A stretch of 64,000 bases of DNA from Limnohabitans sp. WS1 (GTDB lineage Bacteria; Pseudomonadota; Gammaproteobacteria; Burkholderiales; Burkholderiaceae_C): contig NZ_NERU01000003.1 of assembly GCF_003063265.1 (NCBI RefSeq), positions 186,001 through 250,000 of the forward strand, read 5' to 3'. Shown piece by piece: positions 33,712 to 41,293 of the stretch. The position numbers and the translations under genes are program-made. Positions within the stretch are counted from its first letter, which is position 1, and each line of letters opens with the position of its first letter. The notes under the pieces are model-generated. The model had not been told where the DNA came from and ran no database searches. It saw nothing but the letters and a program-made list of their open reading frames with translations.

Positions 33712-36039
33712 ATGAATTTGAGCAAAGACGAACTGGCTTTTCGCGACGAAGTGCGCGCCTTTTTGGCCGCTGAGCTGACCGACGAAATCCGTCTGGGCGG
33801 GCACCGCACCTCGGGCATTTTTGCCGACTACGAGGTCGGTATTCCGTGGCAGCGGATTTTGGCCAAGCGCGGCTGGGCGGCGCCGCATTGGCCGGTGGAG
33901 TGGGGTGGTTGCGCCTGGACGCCCCGGCAGCACGACATTTTTGCCAGCGAGATGGCAGCGGCCGATGCCCCCAAGGTCTCGCCCCTGGGTCTGGTGATGG
34001 CTGCACCCGTGCTGGTGGCGTTTGGCACGCAGGCCCAAAAAGAGCGCTGGCTGCCCGACTTGCGCAATGGCGTGAGTTACTGGTGTCAGGGTTACAGCGA
34101 GCCGGGTTCGGGCTCCGACTTGGCCTCGCTGCAATGCCGTGCCCGCCGCGAGGGCAACGAGTGGGTGATCAACGGCTCCAAAATTTGGACCACCCACGCC
34201 CACCGTGCCACGCACATGTTTTGCCTGGTGCGCACCGACAGCAGCGGCAAGCCGCAGCAAGGCATCAGCTTTTTGATGTTTGAGCTGAACAACCCGGGCA
34301 TTCAGATCCGGCCGATTGTCAGCATCTCGGGCGATCACGAATTCAACCAGGTCTTTTTTGACGAGGCCCGCGTACCTGCTGATGCGCTGATCGGCGAAGA
34401 AAACCAGGGCTGGACCATTGCCAAATTTTTGCTGGAGCACGAGCGGGGTGGCTCGTCTGCGCCGTTCTTGAGGGGGCGGCTGGCCCGCTTGCGCGAGTCC
34501 TTGCAAGAAGGCTTTGCGCAAGGTGCGTCGGGCACCGAGCACGAAGACATCACCCTGAGCTTGGCCAACGCGCAGTGCCGCATCGACGCCCTGCACGCCT
34601 GGGAACAGCAGGTGCTGACTGCCCGCATTGGTGGCGGCACGCAGCCTAGCTGGATGCCAGCAGCGCCCTCCATGGGCAAGGTGCTGGCGACCGAGCTCAA
34701 GCAGCACTTGACCGAGCTGGGCCTGGACATTGCAGGCCCCTATGGCGCGAGCAGCCTGACCATCGAAGAAGCCTCTGCCCACGCTTTGCCTGTGCCCGAA
34801 GAGTCGGTGTTTGCCACCCGGGCTTACTTGAATGACCGCGCCGCTTCGATTTATGGCGGCACCAATGAAGTGCAGCGCAACCTGATCGCCCGCCACATCC
34901 TGGGGGCCGAGGTGGTGGAGCCTGTGCTGCCGCTGGACGAGACGCAGGCCATGCTCGTGGCCAGTCTGCAAGGCTGGCTGCAAGACAAATGGGCCTTTGA
35001 CAAGCGGGCTCAGATGATCGCCACGCCGCAAGCGATTGCGCCGCTTTGGCAAGGCTTGGCACACGAGTTGGGCCTCTTGGGTGCCGCGCTGCCTGAACAC
35101 CCGGGGGGCATGGGCGGTGGTTTGCCCGAGCAGATGCTGATCTGCCAGGCTCTGGGTGCGGCTTTGGCGGCCGAGCCCTACAGCAGCTCGGCCGTCTTGG
35201 GTGCCAACTTGCTGCAAGCGCTGAGCGACCCGGCGGCTGATGCCTTGCTGCAAGGCCTGGCCGATGGCCAAGTGCGCTTGGCCGTGGCGGCCTTGGAGCC
35301 CGCAGGCCGCACCGATTTGAGCCAGGTGCAGACCCGCTTGCACACCTCGAACGGCCAGTGGCAGATCACCGGACGCAAAGCTTTTGTGCGTGGTGCGCCC
35401 GGGGCCACACACTGGCTGGTCAGCACAAAAGACGAAGCGGGCCAGATGCGCATCTGCCTGATCGACCCCGCAGCCAGCGGGGTGCTGCGGCGCGATGTGC
35501 GCCTGATCGATGGCGCCTGGGCGGCTGAGCTGGCCTTTGACCAAACGCCTGTGCAAGCCCTCATTGGCCACGGCGATGCGCTGGCCGCGCTCTCGCAAGC
35601 GTGGGATACGGCCACGCTGGCCGCAGGCGCCGAGGCCGTGGGCGTGATGCAGACTCTGATGCGCGACACACTGAACTACACCAGCCAGCGCAAACAGTTT
35701 GGTCAGCCTTTGGCAGCCTTCCAGGCTCTGCAACACCGCATGGCCGACATGTACATGGCCCTGGTGCAGGCCGCGGCGGCAGTCAGTGCTTGTGCCGATG
35801 TGCTGGGCGACAGCCCCGAGCGCCGCGCCGAGCGGGTGTCATCGGCCCATGTGACGGTGCTGCGGGCGGCACGTTTGGTGGGGCAGGGCGCGGTGCAGTT
35901 GCACGGCGGCATGGGCATGACCGACGAACTGGCCGTGGGCCATGGCTTCAAGCGGCTGACGGTGATCGAGCAGCAGTTTGGCGGGGCGGCGCAGCATTTG
36001 CGGCGGGTGGCGGCTTCTCGTTCAGGCCTTGGGGCATGA
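33712..36039 (+). CDS. Fused two-domain acyl-CoA dehydrogenase
   Basis: A 775-residue protein made of two acyl-CoA dehydrogenase units in tandem. Unit 1 (about residues 1-400) has the FAD-proximal YWCQGYSEPGSGSDLASL and ends with IYGGTNEVQRNLIARHILG, where Gly sits in the position often held by catalytic Glu. Unit 2 (about 410-775) has QRKQFGQPLAAFQALQHRMA and LHGGMGMTDELAVGHGFK. Separate-subunit homologues form heteromeric enzymes in steroid side-chain degradation; here the two are joined. The start at 33712 begins the conserved domain; an in-frame ATG at 33682 is possible. The substrate is unknown. Confidence 0.85.
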   Translation: MNLSKDELAFRDEVRAFLAAELTDEIRLGGHRTSGIFADYEVGIPWQRILAKRGWAAPHWPVEWGGCAWTPRQHDIFASEMAAADAPKVSPLGLVMAAPVLVAFGTQAQKERWLPDLRNGVSYWCQGYSEPGSGSDLASLQCRARREGNEWVINGSKIWTTHAHRATHMFCLVRTDSSGKPQQGISFLMFELNNPGIQIRPIVSISGDHEFNQVFFDEARVPADALIGEENQGWTIAKFLLEHERGGSSAPFLRGRLARLRESLQEGFAQGASGTEHEDITLSLANAQCRIDALHAWEQQVLTARIGGGTQPSWMPAAPSMGKVLATELKQHLTELGLDIAGPYGASSLTIEEASAHALPVPEESVFATRAYLNDRAASIYGGTNEVQRNLIARHILGAEVVEPVLPLDETQAMLVASLQGWLQDKWAFDKRAQMIATPQAIAPLWQGLAHELGLLGAALPEHPGGMGGGLPEQMLICQALGAALAAEPYSSSAVLGANLLQALSDPAADALLQGLADGQVRLAVAALEPAGRTDLSQVQTRLHTSNGQWQITGRKAFVRGAPGATHWLVSTKDEAGQMRICLIDPAASGVLRRDVRLIDGAWAAELAFDQTPVQALIGHGDALAALSQAWDTATLAAGAEAVGVMQTLMRDTLNYTSQRKQFGQPLAAFQALQHRMADMYMALVQAAAAVSACADVLGDSPERRAERVSSAHVTVLRAARLVGQGAVQLHGGMGMTDELAVGHGFKRLTVIEQQFGGAAQHLRRVAASRSGLGA

Positions 36040-36060
36040 GCATGTCTTCTTGGCAGACCC

Positions 36061-36230
36061 CCATGTCGGGGCTGAAGCCACCGACCTGCAAAAACCAATA
36101 CTTGGCCCTCTAGGTCGGCAGCTTCAGCTCCGACGTTGTAGGCGTTGGCATAGGCCCATGTTGGGGCTGAAGCCACCGACCTACAAAAAACCAATACCTG
36201 GCCCTGTAGGTTGGTACTTGAACAGTCCGA
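36061..36230. repeat. Second REP-family array
   Basis: Copies at 36061-36090 (minus), 36111-36138 (plus), 36155-36185 (minus) and a decayed one at 36205-36230 (plus). Outer arms are GTCGG/CCGAC and the loop TTCA. The inner arms change together (GGC/GCC in two copies, AGC/GCT in another), preserving pairing. About 57 bp including ACCAATAC and TGGCCCT recur 95 bp apart. The array fills the gap between the dehydrogenase and the PAS-LuxR regulator. Confidence 0.7.
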
Positions 36231-36251
36231 AAGGGTGATGGAACGGGTGCC

Positions 36252-36812
36252 TCAGCCCCGCATCAATTTCTGAATCAAATCCGCAGCGCCAGAGGCCTCG
36301 TATTTGCGCATGAGCTTGACGCGGTAAATCTCCACCGTCCGGTGGCTGATGCCCAAGGCTTTGCCGATCTCTTTGCTGGTTTGGCCGTCCATCAGGTGGG
36401 CGGCGACCTCGCGCTCGCGGGCGGTGAGTTCGGCTTTGACGGGTTTGCGGGCCGACAGGTCTTCAAACGTCCAGATGCCCGCTTCGTGCGGGGCGTCGCG
36501 GTTGAGCGCCCGGCCGGTCACATGGCACCAAAAGGTCTCGCCTTTAAAGCGGCCGTCAACCCGCTTCATCACGCGGTCGTCGGCGTAAACGCCTTTGGTG
36601 TTGAGGATGGGGGCGATGCGCTGGCCGGTGCGCTCGTATTCATCGGCGCTGGGGTAGAGCAACTGAAAGCTTTGGCCGATCAGTTGCTCGCGGCTGACAC
36701 CAAACATTTCGCACACGCGCTGATTGCAGTCGACGATGGCGCGGTTGCGCGAGAGCACCAGGCCGATGGGGGCCAGGTCGAAGGCGAGGCGGTAGTCGAT
36801 CTCGGTGTTCAT
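36252..36812 (-). CDS. PAS-LuxR family transcriptional regulator
   Basis: A 186-residue regulator. A PAS domain (about residues 8-120; FDLAPIGLVLSRNRAIVDCN, RVDGRFKGETFWCHVTGRAL) probably senses a small molecule or redox cue. A LuxR-type helix-turn-helix occupies about residues 128-186 (LTAREREVAAHLMDGQTSKE, then IGKALGISHRTVEIYRVKL). It is divergent from scoA, with a palindrome in the shared 94-bp region, so it probably controls scoAB. The fused PAS replaces the usual receiver domain; ligand unknown. Confidence 0.88.
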   Translation of the reverse strand: MNTEIDYRLAFDLAPIGLVLSRNRAIVDCNQRVCEMFGVSREQLIGQSFQLLYPSADEYERTGQRIAPILNTKGVYADDRVMKRVDGRFKGETFWCHVTGRALNRDAPHEAGIWTFEDLSARKPVKAELTAREREVAAHLMDGQTSKEIGKALGISHRTVEIYRVKLMRKYEASGAADLIQKLMRG

Positions 36813-36850
36813 GGCATGTCCAAACCGGCTAGGGCCAGCCTCTACGAAAA

Positions 36851-36872
36851 ACTACGTATCTGAATACGTAGT
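36851..36872. promoter_or_regulatory. Palindromic operator between PAS-LuxR gene and scoA
   Basis: Perfect inverted repeat ACTACGTAT (36851-36859), spacer CTGA, ATACGTAGT (36864-36872). It is centred about 45 bp before the scoA start. LuxR-type regulators bind dyad sites of this size, so the divergent PAS-LuxR protein is the obvious candidate binder. Confidence 0.7.
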
Positions 36873-36906
36873 ATCGTAGCGTTCTCTTTCCTGAATGGAG
36901 TTTGTC

Positions 36907-37614
36907 GTGAACAAGATTTTTCCTTCCGCAGCCGATGCCCTCAAGGGCATCGTGGCTGACGGGCAACTCATTGGCGTGGGTGGTTTTGGCCTGTGCGGCA
37001 TCCCCGAAGCCTTGATCGCTGCGCTGCGCGACAGCGGCGTGCAGAACCTGACCGCGATTTCCAACAACGCGGGTGTGGACGATTTTGGTCTGGGCTTGCT
37101 GCTGCAAACCCGCCAGATCAAGAAGATGATTTCGTCCTACGTGGGCGAAAACAAAGAATTTGAACGTCAATACCTGGCAGGCGAGCTCGCTTTGGAGTTC
37201 ACACCCCAGGGCACGCTGGCCGAAAAGCTGCGTGCGGGTGGTGCGGGCATTCCGGCTTTCTTCACGAAGACCGGTGTGGGCACCCTGGTGGCCGAAGGCA
37301 AAGAGCTGCGCGAATTTGATGGCGAGACCTACGTGATGGAGCGCGCTTTGGTGCCCGATGTGTCGCTGGTCAAGGCGCACCGCGCCGACAAGTCTGGCAA
37401 CCTGCAGTTCCGTTACACCTCGCGCAACTTCAACCCGGCTGTGGCCATGGCGGGCAAGATGTGTGTGGTCGAGGTCGAAGAGATTGTGGAAACCGGCGAG
37501 ATGCACCCCGACAGCGTGCACCTGCCTGGCATTTATGTGCACCGCATCGTGTTGAATGCGAAACCGGAAAAGCGCATTGAAAAGCGCACCATCACTGAAA
37601 AGGCGGGAGTCTGA
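36907..37614 (+). CDS. scoA: 3-oxoacid CoA-transferase subunit A
   Basis: The 235-residue alpha subunit of succinyl-CoA:3-ketoacid CoA-transferase, which moves CoA from succinyl-CoA to acetoacetate or a similar acid. Begins [20 protein letters not shown] and carries [18 protein letters not shown], the family signature. The start is GTG at 36907 because GGAG lies seven bases upstream and the N-terminus then matches ScoA; an in-frame ATG at 36895 contains that ribosome-binding site. One base separates its stop from scoB. Confidence 0.93.
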   Translation: MNKIFPSAADALKGIVADGQLIGVGGFGLCGIPEALIAALRDSGVQNLTAISNNAGVDDFGLGLLLQTRQIKKMISSYVGENKEFERQYLAGELALEFTPQGTLAEKLRAGGAGIPAFFTKTGVGTLVAEGKELREFDGETYVMERALVPDVSLVKAHRADKSGNLQFRYTSRNFNPAVAMAGKMCVVEVEEIVETGEMHPDSVHLPGIYVHRIVLNAKPEKRIEKRTITEKAGV

Positions 37615-37615
37615 T

Positions 37616-38257
37616 ATGAGCTGGAGTCAAGACCAAATGGCCGCCCGTGCGGCCCACGAACTGGAAGACGGTTTCTATGTGAACCTGGGCATCGGCATCC
37701 CGACGCTGGTGGCCAACTTTGTGCCCGCCGACAAAGAAGTCTGGCTGCAAAGCGAAAACGGCATGCTGGGCATTGGCCCCTTCCCGGTGGAAGATGAAGT
37801 GGATGCCGACCTGATCAACGCAGGCAAGCAAACGGTGACCACCATCAAGGGCTCGTCCATCTTTGGCAGCGAGCAGTCGTTTGCCATGATCCGTGGCGGC
37901 AAGATCAACCTGTCGATCTTGGGCGCGATGCAGGTGACCGACAAGGGTGATCTGGCCAACTGGATGATCCCCGGCAAGATGGTCAAGGGCATGGGCGGCG
38001 CGATGGACTTGGTGGCGGGCGTCAAGCGCGTGATCATCCTGATGGAACACGTCGCCAAAAAGAAAGACGGCACCGAAGACATGAAGATCCTGCCCGAGTG
38101 CACGCTGCCGTTGACCGGCAAGGGCGTGGTCGACCGCATCATCACCGACCTGGCCGTGATGGACGTGACGGACGCGGGCCTGAAAGTGGTCGAATTGGCC
38201 CCGGGCGTGACGCCTGAGCAGCTGCAAAGCAAGACCGGTGTGAAACTGATCTTCTGA
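37616..38257 (+). CDS. scoB: 3-oxoacid CoA-transferase subunit B
   Basis: The 213-residue beta subunit. It starts [19 protein letters not shown], contains [19 protein letters not shown] and the active-site Glu in [14 protein letters not shown] (about residue 48), the residue that forms the glutamyl-CoA thioester. Together with ScoA it completes the enzyme for ketone-body or beta-ketoadipate type acids. A terminator follows, so scoAB is a two-gene unit, likely under the divergent PAS-LuxR regulator. Confidence 0.94.
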   Translation: MSWSQDQMAARAAHELEDGFYVNLGIGIPTLVANFVPADKEVWLQSENGMLGIGPFPVEDEVDADLINAGKQTVTTIKGSSIFGSEQSFAMIRGGKINLSILGAMQVTDKGDLANWMIPGKMVKGMGGAMDLVAGVKRVIILMEHVAKKKDGTEDMKILPECTLPLTGKGVVDRIITDLAVMDVTDAGLKVVELAPGVTPEQLQSKTGVKLIF

Positions 38258-38277
38258 TCTGTTGCCTCGCTCATGAC

Positions 38278-38306
38278 AAAAGGCCCCGTTCAGGGCCTTT
38301 TGTTTT
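38278..38306 (+). terminator. Terminator after scoB
   Basis: Stem AAAAGGCCC/GGGCCTTTT with a six-base loop, followed by GTTTT. Confidence 0.85.
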
Positions 38307-38411
38307 GGTGAATGGCTGGTTGGGGCATGGGGAGCTCTGACAAGCCGCAGACTCAGGGTTCAACGCCCCAAGCAGGACGGCCGGGTTTCGGTGGCTTCAA
38401 TCCCTTGACAT

Positions 38412-39233
38412 TCAAACAGCCAATTGCGCCTGCAACTGCGCCACCTGCGCACGCAACGCCTGATTTTCTGTGGTCAAGGCGGCGACCTGTTCGCGCAGGG
38501 CTTGCAGTTCGCTGGGTGCTGTGTCGGCGCTGTCGCCTTCGTCAGAGGGCTGGGTGTCTGGTGGCGTTTTGCGTTTGACTTCGCGCACGCGCTTGGCCGC
38601 TTGCTTGAGTTCTTCTTTGCCGCCCAGGGCCGCGCTTTTTTGCTCTTCGGCGGGCAGGCTGGCCACGGCGGCGGCGGTGTTGAGTGAAATGGTGCCGGCT
38701 TTGACGGCGGCGACCAGTTCGGGCGCGGCTTGTTTCTGGATCTTTTCGATGTGCACCACTTGGCTGCTGCTCAAGCGGGCGGCTTTGGCGACGTCGGTAC
38801 GGCTTTTGAGCGGGTTGGGCTCTGGCGCAGCGCTGTTCTGGGGCTCGGCGATCGAATCGTGCGTGGCCGCTTCATCCCGGAATGCGGTCGCGGCGATGGT
38901 TTGCGCGCGGCGCTCGGCCAGAATTTCCCGTTTGCGCAAGGCCAGCACGCCACGCTGAAAATCCGACACGCTGCGACGACCCAGGTGCTGGTCGATCATC
39001 CACAGGTGCACGTCTTCGATTGATTGAAATCTCGTGTTTTGCACCGTCTGAAAGGGCAGGCCGTGCTTTTGGCAAATGCCATAGCGGTTGTGCCCGTCCA
39101 CCAGCACATCGCCCCACAGCACCAGCGCATCGCGGCAGCCCTCGGCCAAAATGCTGCGCTCCAGCGCGGCGTGCTCGTCGGGTGTGAGCGGGTCGATGTA
39201 GGCTTTGAGTTCTTCGTTGACGGTGATCTGCAT
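38412..39233 (-). CDS. ParB-like nuclease-domain protein with C-terminal coiled coil
   Basis: A 273-residue protein. The N-terminal part (about 1-100) is ParB/Srx-like: LTPDEHAALERSILAEG then LVLWGDVLVDGHNRYGIC, where DGHNRYG replaces the ParB GHRR box. A middle helical region includes a possible HTH (TDVAKAARLSSSQVVHIEKI). The C-terminus is a clear coiled coil with Leu/Ala heptads (LQALREQVAALTTENQALRA). The start is MQITVNEELK at 39233. It lies just downstream of tRNA-Gly(CCC) and has no ParA partner, so chromosome partition is unlikely. Similar genes occur on chromosomes and plasmids; function unknown. Confidence 0.75.
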   Translation of the reverse strand: MQITVNEELKAYIDPLTPDEHAALERSILAEGCRDALVLWGDVLVDGHNRYGICQKHGLPFQTVQNTRFQSIEDVHLWMIDQHLGRRSVSDFQRGVLALRKREILAERRAQTIAATAFRDEAATHDSIAEPQNSAAPEPNPLKSRTDVAKAARLSSSQVVHIEKIQKQAAPELVAAVKAGTISLNTAAAVASLPAEEQKSAALGGKEELKQAAKRVREVKRKTPPDTQPSDEGDSADTAPSELQALREQVAALTTENQALRAQVAQLQAQLAV

Positions 39234-39280
39234 GGGTGTGTGGCCAGGAAGGGCGCAGGCAAGGCGGGTTTGAAAATGCC

Positions 39281-39302
39281 GAAGGCCCCTTGCGGGGCCT
39301 TC
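39281..39302 (-). terminator. Hairpin after tRNA-Gly(CCC)
   Basis: Stem GAAGGCCCC/GGGGCCTTC with a four-base loop. Only a short T-run follows at a distance, so termination is probable but not certain. Confidence 0.55.
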
Positions 39303-39335
39303 GTTGACTGAGCTTGAATGGGCTGATTGAAACCT

Positions 39336-39409
39336 TGGAGCGGGCGAAGGGAATCGAACCCTCGTTATTTGCTTGGGAAGCAAAAGTCCTACCATTAAAC
39401 GACACCCGC
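39336..39409 (-). tRNA. tRNA-Gly(CCC)
   Basis: A 74-nt cloverleaf on the minus strand: acceptor GCGGGTG/CGCCCGC with TCCA, anticodon loop TTCCCAA giving CCC, T-arm GAGGGTTCGATTCCCTTC. Confidence 0.96.
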
Positions 39410-39422
39410 GAAGCTGTGTAGT

Positions 39423-40895
39423 TTACTTCAGGATATCGCCCACACAGAGGTATTTGATCTCCACATAGTCGTCCATGCCGTGGTGCGAGCCTTCGCGGCC
39501 CAGGCCCGACTGCTTGACGCCCCCAAAAGGCACATGCTCGGTGGCCAAAATGCCCACGTTGATGCCGACCATGCCGTATTCGAGTGCTTCGCTCACGCGG
39601 AAAATGCGGCCCATGTCGCGGCTGTAGAAATAGCTGGCCAGACCGAATTCGGTGTTGTTGGCTGCGTCAATCGCTTCTTGCTCGGTCTTGAACTTGAAGA
39701 TGGGCGCAAAGGGGCCAAAGGTTTCTTCTTTGGCGCAGACCATGTCGGCGCTGGCATCGGCAATCACGGTGGGCTCAAAGAATTGGCCGTCCAGGCGATT
39801 GCCGCCCGTGAGCACGCGCCCGCCCTTGGCGATGGCGTCTTTCACATGACGCTCCACCTTGTCGAGGGCCGAGGGCTCGATCAGCGGGCCTTGGTTCACG
39901 CCATCGGCAAAGCCGTTGCCCACTTTGGCGGTTTTGACTTTGGCGGCGAACTTGGTGGCGAACTCTTCGTACACCGACTCCTGCACATAAAAGCGGTTGG
40001 AGCAAACGCAGGTCTGGCCCGCGTTGCGGTATTTGCTGGCAAAAGCGCCTTCCACGGCGCTGTCGATGTCGGCGTCTTCAAACACGATGAAGGGCGCATT
40101 GCCGCCCAGCTCCAGCGACATCTTCTTGACGGTGGGGGCCGACTGCGCCATCAAAATGCGGCCCACTTCGGTGGAGCCTGTGAAGCTGATGTGGCGCACC
40201 ACATCAGAGGCGCACAGCACCTTGCCGATGGCGATGCTTTGTGGGCCGTCAGCGGTGATGATGTTGAGCACCCCGGCCGGAATGCCGGCGCGAATGGCCA
40301 ACTCGGCCGCCGCCAGGGCGGTGAGCGGGGTTTGCTCGGCGGGTTTGATGACCACGGGGCAGCCGGCTGCCAGCGCCGGTGCCACTTTGCGGGTGATCAT
40401 GGCCAGCGGGAAGTTCCAGGGCGTGATGGCCGCGCACACGCCAATGGGCTGTTTGAGCACCAAGAGGCGGCGGTTGTTGTCGAACTGGGGCAGGGTTTCA
40501 CCGTTCACGCGCTTGGCTTCTTCGGCAAACCACTCTACAAAACTCGCGCCATAGGCCACTTCGCCACGCGACTCGGCAATGGGCTTGCCGTTTTCTGCGG
40601 TCATGAGCCGGGCCAGGTCTTCGGTGTTGGCTACAAGTAAGTCAAACCATTTGCGCAAAATGATGCTGCGCTCTTTGGCGGTCTTGGTTTTCCAAGGGCC
40701 CCAGGCGGCGTTGGCCGCGGCAATGGCGGCTTCGGCTTCGGCCGCACCCAAGTTGGCCACGCTGGCCAAATGGCCGCCTGTGGCCGGGTCGGTCACGTCA
40801 AAGCGCTGGCTGCCCGCGACCCACTGGCCGTTGATCAGGGCGTCGGTCTTGAGCAAAGTCGGGTCATTCAGCAGGGTGAGGGGGGATGTGGTCAT
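39423..40895 (-). CDS. gabD: Succinate-semialdehyde dehydrogenase
   Basis: A 490-residue NAD(P)-dependent aldehyde dehydrogenase that oxidises succinate semialdehyde to succinate in GABA or 4-hydroxybutyrate breakdown. The catalytic Glu is in MSLELGGNAPF (about residue 262) and the Cys in RNAGQTCVCSNRFYV (about 296). Substrate-class motifs include PWNFPLAMITRKVAPALAAG. Length matches GabD. The start at 40895 (MTTSPLTLLNDPTLLK) removes an unconserved extension. GabT is not adjacent. It is separated from the tRNA by about 13 bp. Confidence 0.9.
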   Translation of the reverse strand: MTTSPLTLLNDPTLLKTDALINGQWVAGSQRFDVTDPATGGHLASVANLGAAEAEAAIAAANAAWGPWKTKTAKERSIILRKWFDLLVANTEDLARLMTAENGKPIAESRGEVAYGASFVEWFAEEAKRVNGETLPQFDNNRRLLVLKQPIGVCAAITPWNFPLAMITRKVAPALAAGCPVVIKPAEQTPLTALAAAELAIRAGIPAGVLNIITADGPQSIAIGKVLCASDVVRHISFTGSTEVGRILMAQSAPTVKKMSLELGGNAPFIVFEDADIDSAVEGAFASKYRNAGQTCVCSNRFYVQESVYEEFATKFAAKVKTAKVGNGFADGVNQGPLIEPSALDKVERHVKDAIAKGGRVLTGGNRLDGQFFEPTVIADASADMVCAKEETFGPFAPIFKFKTEQEAIDAANNTEFGLASYFYSRDMGRIFRVSEALEYGMVGINVGILATEHVPFGGVKQSGLGREGSHHGMDDYVEIKYLCVGDILK

Positions 40896-41046
40896 GGTGT
40901 TTTCGGGTTCATGGAGAGAGTCGGCGGCGGTGCAGTAGCGGCCCAAATCACGCTGCCTTGGTCACGAAGCATAGCGGGCAAAACCGAGGGGATGTGTCGC
41001 TCAGTTAACGCAGAGCATGGGGTGGGCCATGTTCTTGGACAGCCCT
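40896..41046. other. Intergenic region upstream of gabD
   Basis: No gene, clear promoter or hairpin is visible. The remaining space up to the OGT gene is the MITE-like element (41047-41228) and about 65 bp of unassigned sequence. Confidence 0.4.
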
Positions 41047-41228
41047 ATTGATCCGGCCCTGTAAAGTTTGAAGTGCAAGGCTTGCCTTGGGTACAGTTAT
41101 CAGCGATGGGGGCATTGTGGGAGCCCCGCCCTCGGGGCGATTCTTGGTGGTCTGCGGGGCTTTATCGCGACGAGGGCGTCGCTCCCACAAAAAAAGCGTT
41201 CATGCAAACTTCACCTGGCCGGATCAAT
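41047..41228. mobile_element. MITE-like element 2
   Basis: A 182-bp segment bounded by perfect 12-bp inverted repeats (ATTGATCCGGCC at 41047-41058; GGCCGGATCAAT at 41217-41228). The similarity extends inward with a few mismatches to about 24 bp, sharing AAGTTTG. A TA may lie on both sides if the ends are read as TTGATCC, as in Tc1/mariner-IS630 insertions. The interior carries one REP doublet. Core and right end match the element at 438-764. Confidence 0.6.
41117..41188. repeat. REP doublet in MITE-like element 2
   Basis: A forward unit (41117-41141, stem GCCCCG/CGGGGC) and an inverted unit (41164-41188, stem GCGACG/CGTCGC), the same pair type as at 542-725 and 1510-1670. Confidence 0.75.
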
Positions 41229-41293
41229 AAGGGTGTGGCGGCCAAGTGACAGTTCGCAGCGCGGCCAGCGATGCGGCTTGTGCTCCTTGGCGT

